Below are positions 52,383 to 61,915 of a stretch of 64,000 bases of DNA, piece by piece. The stretch is from Ciceribacter sp. T2.26MG-112.2. Lineage in GTDB: Bacteria > Pseudomonadota > Alphaproteobacteria > Rhizobiales > Rhizobiaceae. The DNA lies in contig NZ_UEYQ01000001.1 in the NCBI RefSeq assembly GCF_900492205.1, positions 614,001 to 678,000 on the forward strand, in the 5' to 3' direction. Within the stretch, counting starts at the first letter, position 1. Every line of letters starts with the position of its first letter. The notes beneath the pieces were generated by a model. That model made no database searches. It had not been told where the DNA came from and worked only from the letters and a program-made list of their open reading frames with translations. The position numbers and the translations under genes are program-made.

Positions 52383-52660
52383 GCAAGCCGACATTGCCGC
52401 CCGCTTGCTCTTCCCCGGCGTCCTGCAAGGAAGCCGCCAAGAAGCGCTTTGGCGGGAGAACGTCACCGCATCGGAATTGCTGGGACACCCGACAGTGTAT
52501 CCCCGGCCGTCGGCGGCAAAGTTTGTAAGCCCTGCGACAATCGCGCTGTTTATGCACGGCAGGCATTTTGATATAGCTACCTGTGAATGTGTCGGTTTCC
52601 ACATCGAAAGCGATGGATTGCGCTGGCCGTTTGACCCCGGATTGGGAGAAAGCCCCTCGA
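52383..52660. other. Intergenic region without a supported gene
   Basis: With the box upstream of it, this belongs to a 354-base gap between the DUF6455-type gene and the YeeE-type gene. Open frames exist on both strands but none has a ribosome site or recognisable product. An AT-rich stretch near 52565-52595 may hold the YeeE-type promoter. Confidence 0.4.
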
Positions 52661-53749
52661 ATGGATGTGACGCCACTGCTTGACCGTTTCGACGAAACGC
52701 ACCTGGCCGTCCTTTTCGGGCTGGTCACGGGTGGCATCTTTGGCGTCGCCGCACAGCGTTCCTCGTTCTGCCTTAGGGCAGCGACCGTCGAATTCGCCCG
52801 CGGATCGCTTGGACCGAAGATCGCCGTTTGGCTGCTGACCTTCTCCACGGCTTTGGTATGGGTCCAGTCGGCCGTTCTGATGGGACTTTTCCGTCCGGAC
52901 GCCTCGCGCGTCATGTCGATCACCGGCAGTTGGTCCGGCGCGATTATCGGCGGTTTGATGTTCGGCGTGGGAATGGTTCTTGCCCGGGGATGCTCGGGGC
53001 GCCTCTTGGTGCTCGCCTCGACAGGCAATTTGCGGTCCGTGGTCTCGGGCCTGATCTTCGCCGTTGTCGCGCAGATGGCACTGCATGGCTGGCTTGCACC
53101 GGCGAGAACCTATCTGGCTTCGCTTTGGACCACCCCGGCCGGACAGAATGTCGACCTGCTTGCCTCGGTCTCCGCACCGCCGGGAACAGCCCTTGCACTC
53201 GGCCTGATCATCGCCGCAGGCGCGATATGGCTGGCGATCCGCCACCGTCTCGGTTGGCCGAAGCTGGTCTTCGCCTCCGGCGTCGGTTTTGCCGTCGCCG
53301 TCGGCTGGGTCCTGACATTCTCGCTGTCCCAATCCGCCTTCGAGCCCGTCTCCGTGAACTCGGTCACCTTCTCCGGACCGTCGGCCAGCATGTTGATGTT
53401 CTTCCTGACCGAAGACCCGGTACTGGATTTCGACATCGGCCTGGTGCCCGGCGTGGTCATTGGCGCCTTCCTGGCCGCCCTGCTGTCACGCGAATTGAAG
53501 TTTCAAGGGTTCAGCGATGAAAGCCAGATGCGCCGCTCCATGCTTGGCGCGGCGCTGATGGGTTTCGGCGCCATGCTCGCCGGCGGATGCGCCATTGGCG
53601 CGGGCGTGACCGGCGGCTCCGTGTTCGCGGCGACCGCCTGGCTTGCGCTTCTGTGCATGTGGATCGGCGCCGTCGCAACCGACTTGATCGTCGACCAGCG
53701 GGCAGGCGAGCCCAGAGCAGCCAATCAGCTTTCGGCGACAAACCTGTAG
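52661..53749 (+). CDS. YeeE/YedE (TsuA-like) sulfur-compound transporter
   Basis: A 362-residue membrane protein with about nine helices and repeated Gly/Cys motifs of the YeeE/YedE family: QRSSFCLRAA (C37), LARGCSGRLLVLAS and LAGGCAIGAGVTGGS. Members such as TsuA import thiosulfate through conserved cysteines. The start MDVTPLLDRF follows GGGAGAAAG. Its 3' end overlaps the convergent MBL-fold gene by 25 bp. Beside the sox cluster it probably moves thiosulfate or another sulfur species. Confidence 0.85.
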   Translation: MDVTPLLDRFDETHLAVLFGLVTGGIFGVAAQRSSFCLRAATVEFARGSLGPKIAVWLLTFSTALVWVQSAVLMGLFRPDASRVMSITGSWSGAIIGGLMFGVGMVLARGCSGRLLVLASTGNLRSVVSGLIFAVVAQMALHGWLAPARTYLASLWTTPAGQNVDLLASVSAPPGTALALGLIIAAGAIWLAIRHRLGWPKLVFASGVGFAVAVGWVLTFSLSQSAFEPVSVNSVTFSGPSASMLMFFLTEDPVLDFDIGLVPGVVIGAFLAALLSRELKFQGFSDESQMRRSMLGAALMGFGAMLAGGCAIGAGVTGGSVFAATAWLALLCMWIGAVATDLIVDQRAGEPRAANQLSATNL

Positions 53750-54636
53750 GCAGTGCCGTCCTTCTCGACACGACCAATCCCGCCATCGGGCAGATGAAAG
53801 CCGATGAGGCGCATCTTGTCCGCCGCCAGTTGGTCGAGCAGCGCCGCCCGCGTCGTCGCGGCACGCTCCCCGTCCTGATCCGATCCCGAGGGCCATTTCG
53901 GCCGCTCGAAGGCGACATGGTGATTGCCGATCGCATCGCCGACAACCATGACGCTGTCGGAGCCGGAGCGGATCTCGAACGCCATGTGACCGGGCGTATG
54001 GCCGGGCGTCAGCCGCGCCGCCATTCCGGGCAGGATCTCCTGCCCGTCGGCGATGAAAGTCATGCGGTCCGCGACGACGCCGAGCCGACGGGCGGCACCG
54101 ACGGCAAAGGTGGTCCTGGCGTCGCCGATGGTCTGGGCAGTGTCCGGATCGGTCCAGTAATCGAATTCCGCCTGCCCCATCATGTGGACCGCATTGGCAA
54201 AGATCGGCTCGTCGAATTCGTCGAGCATCCCCCACAGATGATCCGGGTGTCCATGGGTGAAGACGACATGCGTGACGTCTTCGAATGCCACATCGAGCGC
54301 CTCCAGCGCCTCCGCCAGCTTTCCGGCGGAAGGCTGGAAATCGGGCCCTGCGCCAACGTCGAACAAGACCGTATTGGTGCCATCGCGAACGAGGGTCACG
54401 TTGCAGGGAGGGGTCAGCTGTTGGGTGGACAGCCCGAACTTCTCGACGATGACCTTCAGCTCCGCTTGCGGCATGCCGCCGAGGATGAAATCGGCGGGAA
54501 GGACGAGGTTGCCGTCCGACAAGGTGTCGATCTGGATGGTGCCGAGTTTTACGTTCGAGCCGGCCCAGATCCTCGTGGCCGGAAGCATCACCGCGGACAT
54601 CGCCGCGGCGCCAAGAAAGGTTCGTCTGTTCAGCAT
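53725..54636 (-). CDS. Tat-exported metallo-beta-lactamase-fold protein (SoxG/SoxH-like)
   Basis: A 303-residue protein with a Tat signal (LNRRTFLGAAAMSAVML) and an MBL fold: THGHPDH motif, metal His in LTPGHTPGHMAFE, and Asp in VVVGDAIGNHH. Such proteins (SoxG, SoxH) end sox clusters in Paracoccus; they are predicted zinc hydrolases, possibly thioesterases, and are not essential for thiosulfate oxidation in vitro. It follows soxF by 52 bp. I cannot tell SoxG from SoxH. Confidence 0.82.
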   Translation of the reverse strand: MLNRRTFLGAAAMSAVMLPATRIWAGSNVKLGTIQIDTLSDGNLVLPADFILGGMPQAELKVIVEKFGLSTQQLTPPCNVTLVRDGTNTVLFDVGAGPDFQPSAGKLAEALEALDVAFEDVTHVVFTHGHPDHLWGMLDEFDEPIFANAVHMMGQAEFDYWTDPDTAQTIGDARTTFAVGAARRLGVVADRMTFIADGQEILPGMAARLTPGHTPGHMAFEIRSGSDSVMVVGDAIGNHHVAFERPKWPSGSDQDGERAATTRAALLDQLAADKMRLIGFHLPDGGIGRVEKDGTAYRFVAES

Positions 54637-54688
54637 GTCTGTCTTCCCGCGTTATACCGGCGCTTCTGCGACGCCCGGTGATTGTGAG

Positions 54689-55951
54689 TTATCCGAAGAT
54701 GTCCGACGTGATCCCGGCATACCAGCCAAGGCTCTCTTCATAGGTCGCCTTGCGCAGGGCCGCGTCTTCGCCCGTCTGGCTGATGAAGCTTTCGACCGAT
54801 GCGATTTTCTCCGGCGTCGGCTGGTAGGAGGCCCCGACCTTCACGCCGTCATCCGGCGCAATCAGCGACCAGCAGGTGTTGGAATACTTTGCCGGGAACA
54901 CCTTCGAGGCCAGCAGTTCGCCACGAACGGACATGGCGGCGACCTTGGCCTGGCTATTGGCGGAGAAGGCGGACTTCGGCATGTCGCCCTGCGCGCTTGA
55001 ATCTCCAAGCACGTAGACGTTCGCGTCGGCCTTCGCCTTCATGCTGTCGGGATGCACCGGAGCCCAGCCCTTGTCGTCGGTGACGCCGGCGATCTGGGCA
55101 ATCTTGCCGGCAACCTGACCCGGAATGACATTGCAGACATCGACCTTCTGGGCGGTCCCTTCGACGACGACCTCCATCGTGTCGGGTCGAACCTCGACGG
55201 CACCGCCACCGAATTCCGGACCGATCCATTCGACCATTCCGTCATAATGTTTCAGCCAGCCTTCCTCGAACAAGGCCTGCTTGGAATACTTGTCCTTCGG
55301 GTCCAGCACCAGGATCTTGGCCGTGGGGTTCTTCTGCTTCAGCACATGCGCAACCATGCTGACACGCTCGTAAGGGCCGGGGGGGCAGCGGTAGGGATTG
55401 GGGGGCGCAATCATGGCGAAGACCCCGCCCTGAGGCATTTCCTCGACCATCTTCTTCAGGAGCTGCGTCTGCGGGCCGGCCTTGTAGGCATGCGGCATTT
55501 TCTCCGCCGCATCCAGCGACCATCCGGGCACCGAGCCTTCCTTGAAGTCGATGCCCGGCGACAGGATCAGGCGATCGTAGTTGAGCGTCTGCCCTCCCGC
55601 CAGTGTGACGGTCTTGGCCGTCCGGTCGACCGCGGTCGCCAGGTCGTTGATCACCGTGACGCCGCCGGCGGCGATCTTGTCATAGCCGTGCTGCAGGCTC
55701 TCGAACTCCTGGAAACCGCCGATGTAGAGATTGGAGAAGAAGCAGGTCGTGTAGAGCGGATTGGCCTCCACGAGCACGACGTCGAGCGCCCCGGCGCTGT
55801 CCTTCGCCAGATAGCGCGCGGCAGTCGCTCCGCCCGCGCCCCCTCCGATCACGACGACCTTCGGCTTCGACTGGCCGATCACCGCAGGCGCATGGAGAAG
55901 GGCCGCGGTGGCAATACCGGTTCCGATGAAATTCCGTCTCGTCAGCCTCAT
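54689..55951 (-). CDS. soxF: Sulfide dehydrogenase flavoprotein SoxF
   Basis: A 420-residue periplasmic FAD protein with Tat signal LTRRNFIGTGIATAALL. The dinucleotide motif VVVIGGGAGGATAARYL is at residues 32-48. Cysteines in NPYRCPPGPYE and SNTCWSLIAPDD fit the redox disulfide of flavocytochrome c sulfide dehydrogenase. It works with SoxE to oxidise sulfide and may reactivate Sox proteins. It follows soxE by 51 bp. Confidence 0.92.
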   Translation of the reverse strand: MRLTRRNFIGTGIATAALLHAPAVIGQSKPKVVVIGGGAGGATAARYLAKDSAGALDVVLVEANPLYTTCFFSNLYIGGFQEFESLQHGYDKIAAGGVTVINDLATAVDRTAKTVTLAGGQTLNYDRLILSPGIDFKEGSVPGWSLDAAEKMPHAYKAGPQTQLLKKMVEEMPQGGVFAMIAPPNPYRCPPGPYERVSMVAHVLKQKNPTAKILVLDPKDKYSKQALFEEGWLKHYDGMVEWIGPEFGGGAVEVRPDTMEVVVEGTAQKVDVCNVIPGQVAGKIAQIAGVTDDKGWAPVHPDSMKAKADANVYVLGDSSAQGDMPKSAFSANSQAKVAAMSVRGELLASKVFPAKYSNTCWSLIAPDDGVKVGASYQPTPEKIASVESFISQTGEDAALRKATYEESLGWYAGITSDIFG

Positions 55952-56002
55952 GTGCTCTCTCCCAGATTGGCTGTTGTCGTGCGGTTCAGTCCATGTCTCT
56001 TG

Positions 56003-56710
56003 CTAGTCGACGCCTTCGAAATAGGCGGCCAGCGCGGCGATCTCGTCGTCCGAAAGCCGGCCCGCCATCATCTGCATGACCGGATGTGGCCTCAGCTTGC
56101 GCTTGTAGGCGTGCATGGCCATGACGAAGTCTTGCGTGGGCCAGTTGGTGATCGACGGGATGCCCTTGTCCGAACCGTCGCTCTGATGGCATGTCGTGCA
56201 CTCGGAAGAGAGATATTGCCCGAAGTCGGGATCGCCCTGGATGGCGAGGACGGCCGGGTCGAGTTCCACCTCGCGCTTGGATGCCGTGGGATCGGCCTCG
56301 GGAATGTCGCGCGGATTGTCGGACCATAGGCGCAGATAGGCGAGGATCGCAGCCCGATCTTCCGGCTTGGCCAATCCCGGATAGTTCATCCGGGTTCCCG
56401 AAACGAGCGTCTTCGGATTTGTCAGGTAGGCGTCGAGAGTCTCGAGGTGCCATTCCAGACCGTCCGCGCCCATGCGGGCGATCGACTTGGAATACTTGAA
56501 CCCCTCGATGGAGCCGGCTCTGCGGCCGAAGACGCCGTTCAACTTCGGCCCTATCCGGTTTTGGGCCCCGCTTCCCACCTGGTGGCAAGCGGAGCACTCA
56601 TTCTTGAAGAGGTCAGCGCCGCGCGTCGCATCGCCGAGGGACTGACCCGCGGCCGGCGTGAAGCCGGCAGCGATCCATGAGGCGGCGATGGCTGCGAGGC
56701 TCCACCGCAT
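56003..56710 (-). CDS. soxE: Diheme c-type cytochrome SoxE
   Basis: A 235-residue periplasmic cytochrome with a signal peptide and two heme motifs, CSACH at 39-43 and CTTCH at 171-175. The first half resembles class I cytochrome c (QVGSGAQNRIGPKLNGVFGR), as in the C-terminal domain of SoxD. It forms the flavocytochrome complex with SoxF. It lies 9 bp after soxD. Confidence 0.9.
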   Translation of the reverse strand: MRWSLAAIAASWIAAGFTPAAGQSLGDATRGADLFKNECSACHQVGSGAQNRIGPKLNGVFGRRAGSIEGFKYSKSIARMGADGLEWHLETLDAYLTNPKTLVSGTRMNYPGLAKPEDRAAILAYLRLWSDNPRDIPEADPTASKREVELDPAVLAIQGDPDFGQYLSSECTTCHQSDGSDKGIPSITNWPTQDFVMAMHAYKRKLRPHPVMQMMAGRLSDDEIAALAAYFEGVD

Positions 56711-56719
56711 GGGCGTGCA

Positions 56720-57913
56720 TCACTTCCCGATGCTGCGCAGATAGGCAATGACCGCTGCGCGGTCCTCCGCCTTCTTCAGGCCCGCAAAAGTCATCTTCGT
56801 GCCCTTCATGAAGTCTTTCGGGTTCTCGAGGAACGCCTGAAGTTCCGCATCATTCCAGGTTAGTCCCGCAGCGGCCTTTTCGGCAAGGGCCTTGGAATAT
56901 TTGAACCCTTCCGCATGGCCGGCCGCAGAACCGACAATGCCGTTCAACTGCGGCCCCGTGCCGTTCTTGGCTCCCTCCCCGACCTTGTGACAGGCGGAGC
57001 ACTTCTTGAAGACATTCTTCCCCTGGTCGATCAGGGCCGGATCGACGCCGGCCGTTTCCGTCGAGGCGGGGGCCGGTGCTGTCGCTGCGTCCGTCGCCGG
57101 CGGTGCCTCTGCCGCAGCGGTAGGTGCCGCTTGCGCCGCTTCGGTTGAAGGCGCCGTTGCTGCCTGCTCCTGCCCCTCGACCGGCGCCGCCTCGGCGGTG
57201 TCAGTGCTTGGGGCAGCGGCAGGTTCGCCGGCACTCGCCTCGTCATAGGCTGGTATGGTTCCAGCCGGGCGACCATCCGCGTCGGTCGGGGTGACCTTGA
57301 GCTCGACGGCACGCTTGGTGACCTTCACCGCCGGGCCGCAATCCTTCATGCAGGGCTCGACGCGGAACTTCGGATACTCGGTTTCGGGGCGGTCATCGAC
57401 ATAGAAACCGTCTGCATTGGGCAGCACGACTTCCTTAAAATTCTCGTTCGAAAGCGTGAAGTCCTCGTCCACCAGGCCGTTCGAATACAGCAGGAAGGCG
57501 GTGATCGCATAGGTTTCGTCGACCGTCACCGTCTGGGCCGAGCCGAACGGCATGGACCGGTGGACATAGTCCCATACGGTCGAGAGATAGGGCCAGTAGC
57601 TGCCGATCGTCTTGACCGGCCGCCGGTCGGTGAGGGTGCCTTCGCCGCCCGCGAGAACCGGCCAGGCGTCAAGGCCCTCGGCGAACTCGCCGTGGCAGGT
57701 CGCGCATTTCTCCGCGAACACCTCATCGCCTGTCGCCACGTCCCCGGAGCCGGGACGCAGCCCGGTACCGTCGGGAAGAATGGCAACGTCCCAGGCTGAA
57801 ACCTCCTCGGGCAGGGCCGGACGACCCAGGCCCAGTTTTTCGGCCAGTGCCGGCGTTGCCAGAAACAGGAGGCCCAGCGCCGTGCAGGCCAAACGGTTAC
57901 GCAACTTCGACAT
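56720..57913 (-). CDS. soxD: Diheme cytochrome SoxD of sulfane dehydrogenase
   Basis: A 397-residue periplasmic cytochrome: signal to about residue 24; N-terminal domain with heme motif CATCH (70-74); a C189/C192 pair; an Ala/Pro/Thr/Glu-rich linker at about 225-290; and a class I cytochrome c domain with CSACH (305-309). With SoxC it removes six electrons from the SoxY-bound sulfane. The start MSKLRNRLAC overlaps the soxC 3' end by 17 bp. Confidence 0.93.
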   Translation of the reverse strand: MSKLRNRLACTALGLLFLATPALAEKLGLGRPALPEEVSAWDVAILPDGTGLRPGSGDVATGDEVFAEKCATCHGEFAEGLDAWPVLAGGEGTLTDRRPVKTIGSYWPYLSTVWDYVHRSMPFGSAQTVTVDETYAITAFLLYSNGLVDEDFTLSNENFKEVVLPNADGFYVDDRPETEYPKFRVEPCMKDCGPAVKVTKRAVELKVTPTDADGRPAGTIPAYDEASAGEPAAAPSTDTAEAAPVEGQEQAATAPSTEAAQAAPTAAAEAPPATDAATAPAPASTETAGVDPALIDQGKNVFKKCSACHKVGEGAKNGTGPQLNGIVGSAAGHAEGFKYSKALAEKAAAGLTWNDAELQAFLENPKDFMKGTKMTFAGLKKAEDRAAVIAYLRSIGK

Positions 57914-59168
57914 TCTCGACCTCTCCATCGGCTTTGACCCACCAGGTCTGGATCCCGTTGTTGTGATAGACGTTGTTCAGACCACGGATTTCGCGCAATG
58001 CATCCTTGGTCGGCTGGACATAGCCCGTCTCGTCGATCGCGCGGGATTGCAGCAGCATCTCGCTGCCGTCCCAATCGATGTCGAGATGGAAGCGCGTCAG
58101 CGCCTTGGACTTGATATCCCCGGAGATCCGTGCCTCCTGCCAGTTGACACCACCGTCGAGCGAGACGTCGACCCGCTTGATCTTGCCATTGCCCGACCAG
58201 GCGAGACCGGTCAGCACCAGCGGTCCCTTGCCGTGCCGGATCGGCGCCTGGGGACTGGGCGACGTGATCACGGATTTCGTGTCCATGGTCCAGGTCCATT
58301 TCCGGGCCCGGCCGTCGGGCATCAGGTCGGTGTATTTCGAGGTCTCCTCGCGGCTTTCCACCGCCTTGTCGTAGACGCCAATCCGCCGGAGCCATTTGAT
58401 CCACATATTGCCTTCCCAACCGGGCACCACCAGGCGCACCGGGTAGCCGTGCTCCTTGCGCAAGGCCTCGCCATTGGCGAAGAACGCCACCATGACATCG
58501 TCGAGCGCCTTCTCGATCGGGATGGATCGGCCGTTCGAGCTTGCATCGGCGCCCTCGGCATAGATCCATTTTCCCTCGGGCTTGACGCCCGCTTCCTCGA
58601 GCAGCAGCCGCAAGGGCACGCCGGTATATTCCATGTTATGGATCATGCCTTGGGTGAACTGGCAGCCCTCGAGCTGGGCGCCGCCCCATTCCATGCCGCC
58701 ATTGGCGGCGCATTCCAGGAAGGCGGTGTTGATCGTGCGGGGAAAGCGCAACAGGTCCTCGAAGGTAAAGACCAGCGGCTTTTCGACCAGCCCGTTGATC
58801 ATCAGGCGGTAGTCCTGCTTGCTCAGTTCGATCGCGCCGGAATGATGGCGCTCGAACGCGCAGCCCTGCGGCGTGATGGTCCCTTCCAGGGCGTGAATGG
58901 GGGTGAAGTTGATCGAGGAGACGGGGCTTTCCGTCAGCCACTCGACATTGCGGCGCACGACATGGGATTCGAAGCGGATCGGCGTCCCATAGGGTGCCGC
59001 ATCGACCGGATCACCAAAGGCGGTGGCCCACTCCTGTACCTCGGTGATCTTCGGATCAGGTTCGCTGGCACGGGCGGTCGTCGCACCGGCCACGATGCCT
59101 GCGCCGGTCAGTGCCGCCTGGCGCAGGAAGCCGCGGCGGGACGTCCCGTTATTCGTTTCGTCGGACAT
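57897..59168 (-). CDS. soxC: Molybdoprotein SoxC of sulfane dehydrogenase
   Basis: A 423-residue protein of the sulfite oxidase family. The Tat signal is SRRGFLRQAALTGAG. The molybdenum-ligand Cys lies in AFLECAANGG, and the dimerisation domain covers the C-terminal 130 residues. With SoxD it oxidises the sulfane sulfur on SoxY, so sulfate rather than sulfur globules is the expected product. Organisms that store sulfur usually lack SoxCD. It follows soxB by 22 bp. Confidence 0.95.
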   Translation of the reverse strand: MSDETNNGTSRRGFLRQAALTGAGIVAGATTARASEPDPKITEVQEWATAFGDPVDAAPYGTPIRFESHVVRRNVEWLTESPVSSINFTPIHALEGTITPQGCAFERHHSGAIELSKQDYRLMINGLVEKPLVFTFEDLLRFPRTINTAFLECAANGGMEWGGAQLEGCQFTQGMIHNMEYTGVPLRLLLEEAGVKPEGKWIYAEGADASSNGRSIPIEKALDDVMVAFFANGEALRKEHGYPVRLVVPGWEGNMWIKWLRRIGVYDKAVESREETSKYTDLMPDGRARKWTWTMDTKSVITSPSPQAPIRHGKGPLVLTGLAWSGNGKIKRVDVSLDGGVNWQEARISGDIKSKALTRFHLDIDWDGSEMLLQSRAIDETGYVQPTKDALREIRGLNNVYHNNGIQTWWVKADGEVENVEVA

Positions 59169-59190
59169 GGCGAAAGCTCCTTGCTGTCAA

Positions 59191-60882
59191 TCAGATTCCG
59201 CTGACGCGGACAGTGGTATTGGGTTCGAGTTTGACAGTGCCGATCTTGCGGACATGCGCCTCGAGGACATCCCAGATCTGCGGCCCCTCGGTCCCTTCGT
59301 TGACGCTGGCCCAGCCCGCCACCGTGTAGGACTTGCCGGCCTCGATGGCTTGTCCGCTGTCTGTCAGCGAAATCTCGCTGATCCGTTCGCCGATCGGCTT
59401 CGTCACGTCGATGGCATAGGACAGACCGCCGACGCGGACCATGTCACCGCCCTGCTGGTAGTAGGGATCCGGGTTGAAGATATTGTCGGCGACATCTTCC
59501 AGGATCGTCCTGATCGTCTCGCCGGTCATCTCGGTGCGATAGCAGGCACCATAGGTCATGGACGTGACGTTGTGGATGTCTTCGCGGGTGATCGGGTCGC
59601 CAGGCAAGAGCGACGTACCCCAGCGAACGCCGGGCGACATGGCGATCTGTGCGTCGCGCTCGCTGCGGATCGCATCGCAGATCAGGTCGTCCCAGGTCCC
59701 GTTGAAATTGCCGCGGCGGTAGAGCAGGCTTTCGGTGGTGCCGATCTGTTCCTCGAGCTGCGCCTTGTATGGCGCCCGCTCGCCGTCGATCAGCGCCGCC
59801 ATGTCAGGATCCGGCGTGATCACGTCGGAGAAGATCGGTACGAGCTTGTGACGGAAACCCATCATCTTGCCGTCGCGAACGTCGAGGTCGATCCGGCTGA
59901 TGAATTTGCCGTTCGAACCCGACGCGATCAGGATGGTCTCGCCGATGAGCACCGGTTCCGGCACGGCATCATGCGTGTGTCCGCTCAGGATGACGTCGAT
60001 CCCCTTGACGCGGCTGGCCATCTTGCGGTCGACGTCGAAGCCGTTATGCGACAGGCAGACGACCAGATCGACGCCCTCCGCCCGCACCTCGTCGACGACC
60101 TCCTGCATGCGTTCCTCGCGGATGCCGAAGGAGTATTCCGGGAACATCCACTTCGGATTGGCGATCGGCATGTAGGGGAAGGCCTGCCCGATGACGGCAA
60201 TGCGCACGCCGCCCTTTTCGAAGATCTTGTACGGCTCGAAGGCCGGCTCGTCCCATTCCGCATCGAAGATATTGGCGCCGAGGAAGGGGAAGGGCAGCCC
60301 GTCGACGATTTCCTTGACGCGCTCGGTCCCGTAGGTCCACTCCCAGTGACTGGTCATCGCCTCGACGCCAAGCGCGTTCATGACATTGACCATGTCCTGC
60401 CCCTTGGTCAAAAGGCTGGTCATGGACCCATGCCAGGTGTCGCCACCGTCGAGGAGAAGGGCGTCGGGCCGGGCCGCCCGGATCGCTTTCACGACCGTCG
60501 CCACCCGGTCCATGCCGCCCATACGGCCATAGGCCTTGGCGAGCGACGAGAAGTCCTCGTGTGTCAGCGCATAGGCATCACGCGAGCCGGGCGCGATGTT
60601 GAACATTTTCAGGAAGTCGGAACCGGTGACATGGGGCACGTGACCCTTCGCATCGCCGACGCCGAGATTGACCTCGGGCTCGCGGAACCAGATCGGCTTC
60701 AACTGCGCATGGATGTCGGTCACATGGATCAGCGTGACATTGCCGAAATCCTCGAACGCCAGCAACTGCTCCTGGGTGAGAGCCTGCTGGGCAGCCAGCC
60801 GGGCGAAATTGCCGAAGCCCGAAACGCCCACGATCGCCGACGCGGCCATCGAGGCCTGTAAAAATTCCCGACGGGTAATCAT
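59191..60882 (-). CDS. soxB: Dimanganese thiosulfohydrolase SoxB
   Basis: A 563-residue 5'-nucleotidase-like enzyme that releases sulfate from the SoxY-bound S-sulfonate. Tat signal: ITRREFLQASMAASA. Metal-site motifs are VTDIHAQLKP (D56, H58), LLDGGDTWHGS, SHWEWTYG, LSHNGFDVD and ILSGHTHDA. The gene follows soxA by 125 bp, a gap with a strong hairpin. Confidence 0.96.
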   Translation of the reverse strand: MITRREFLQASMAASAIVGVSGFGNFARLAAQQALTQEQLLAFEDFGNVTLIHVTDIHAQLKPIWFREPEVNLGVGDAKGHVPHVTGSDFLKMFNIAPGSRDAYALTHEDFSSLAKAYGRMGGMDRVATVVKAIRAARPDALLLDGGDTWHGSMTSLLTKGQDMVNVMNALGVEAMTSHWEWTYGTERVKEIVDGLPFPFLGANIFDAEWDEPAFEPYKIFEKGGVRIAVIGQAFPYMPIANPKWMFPEYSFGIREERMQEVVDEVRAEGVDLVVCLSHNGFDVDRKMASRVKGIDVILSGHTHDAVPEPVLIGETILIASGSNGKFISRIDLDVRDGKMMGFRHKLVPIFSDVITPDPDMAALIDGERAPYKAQLEEQIGTTESLLYRRGNFNGTWDDLICDAIRSERDAQIAMSPGVRWGTSLLPGDPITREDIHNVTSMTYGACYRTEMTGETIRTILEDVADNIFNPDPYYQQGGDMVRVGGLSYAIDVTKPIGERISEISLTDSGQAIEAGKSYTVAGWASVNEGTEGPQIWDVLEAHVRKIGTVKLEPNTTVRVSGI

Positions 60883-60964
60883 CCCGCATGTCCTCCGGCA
60901 GATACAGGTTCCCGTTCCGCGTCGATGACACGGTCAGGCCTGCCTTGTTCAGTTGTATTGGTCG

Positions 60965-61000
60965 TCATGCCTGCCGGGTCGACCGACCTGGCAGGCATGA
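60965..61000 (-). terminator. Strong hairpin between soxA and soxB
   Basis: Perfect 11-bp arms, TCATGCCTGCC and GGCAGGCATGA, enclose a further GGTCGACC self-dyad, 7 bases after the soxA stop. No T-run follows on the minus strand. It may be a processing, mRNA-stability or partial-termination site that separates soxXYZA from soxBCDEF expression. Confidence 0.6.
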
Positions 61001-61007
61001 CTGTTCA

Positions 61008-61880
61008 TCAGTGGCGAACCGAGACGCCCTCGACCGAAAGCCCGTTGCCGCGCGAGGCGACATAGAGTTCCAGCGCCTTGAATTCGTCCGAACCCGCCTT
61101 GAAGGTTTCGGCCCGCGTATCGCGCACGCAGCCGACGAAGCGCTGTTGTGCACTCAGCACGCCGGCATCCTTCAGACGATAGGCGGGAAACCCGTTGATC
61201 TGCCCCTGGGAAAGGTGGTCGGCACGGATCATCTTTCCGTAGTTGTCCTCGTGACAGTTGGCACAGGACATTTCCAGCTGGCCGAAGCGGGTGTAGTAGA
61301 TCTCCTTGCCCTTTTCCCAGAAGGACTGGGCGGGACCGTCGATGGCGACATTGACCTTGTGACCGCGCGACTGCATCGAGATCAGCGAGAGCATGTCCTT
61401 CATCTTGTCGGACGTCATGCCCCAGGCTTCCTGTCCCATCCGCTCGGTGACGCACTCGTTGATGTAGTTCTCGACGAGCATCAGCTTGCCGGAGGCCGGA
61501 TCGACCCGCGGCGTGACGGCACGCAGGCCTGCCATGCTCTCGGGTCCCTGGTGACAGCCCGCGCAGGATTCGCCGTTCTTGCCAATGGCCTTGTTCCAGT
61601 TGTCGAGGCCGCGATCGGCAAATACCATGCCGGGATTGTCGAAGTCGTCCTTCTGCAGTTCCCGCGTCTCGTCCTCGCGGAACAGCCATCCGGAATAGAT
61701 CGTATCCAGTTTATCCTTGAGGAACTCTGGCGCCGCCGTCTTGGTGACGAATTCGACGGGGCCGTCGTCAGTCTCGACGGTCAGCGTATCGTCGACCGGT
61801 TCCGCATGGGCGACAGCGGCGGCTAGAAATCCGCATGCTGCCGCTACCGCGATAAGTTTGGTCTTGCTCCTGTCCTGCAT
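61008..61880 (-). CDS. soxA: L-cysteine S-thiosulfotransferase subunit SoxA (diheme)
   Basis: A 290-residue periplasmic cytochrome with a signal peptide (to about residue 26). Heme motifs are CAGCH at 106-110 and CANCH at 206-210; C251 in FVGCVRDTRAETF is the likely persulfide-forming heme ligand. C143 is also conserved in diheme SoxA. With SoxX it joins thiosulfate to the SoxY cysteine. It follows soxZ by 35 bp. Confidence 0.95.
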   Translation of the reverse strand: MQDRSKTKLIAVAAACGFLAAAVAHAEPVDDTLTVETDDGPVEFVTKTAAPEFLKDKLDTIYSGWLFREDETRELQKDDFDNPGMVFADRGLDNWNKAIGKNGESCAGCHQGPESMAGLRAVTPRVDPASGKLMLVENYINECVTERMGQEAWGMTSDKMKDMLSLISMQSRGHKVNVAIDGPAQSFWEKGKEIYYTRFGQLEMSCANCHEDNYGKMIRADHLSQGQINGFPAYRLKDAGVLSAQQRFVGCVRDTRAETFKAGSDEFKALELYVASRGNGLSVEGVSVRH

Positions 61881-61915
61881 GAGCCCTCCTCCCAGAGATC
61901 GTATCGAGCGAAAAA

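Noticed and set aside
52357-52683. An open frame of about 108 codons upstream of the YeeE-type gene
   Set aside because: No ribosome site, no recognisable composition, and it overlaps the YeeE-type start; an antisense frame of similar length also exists there.
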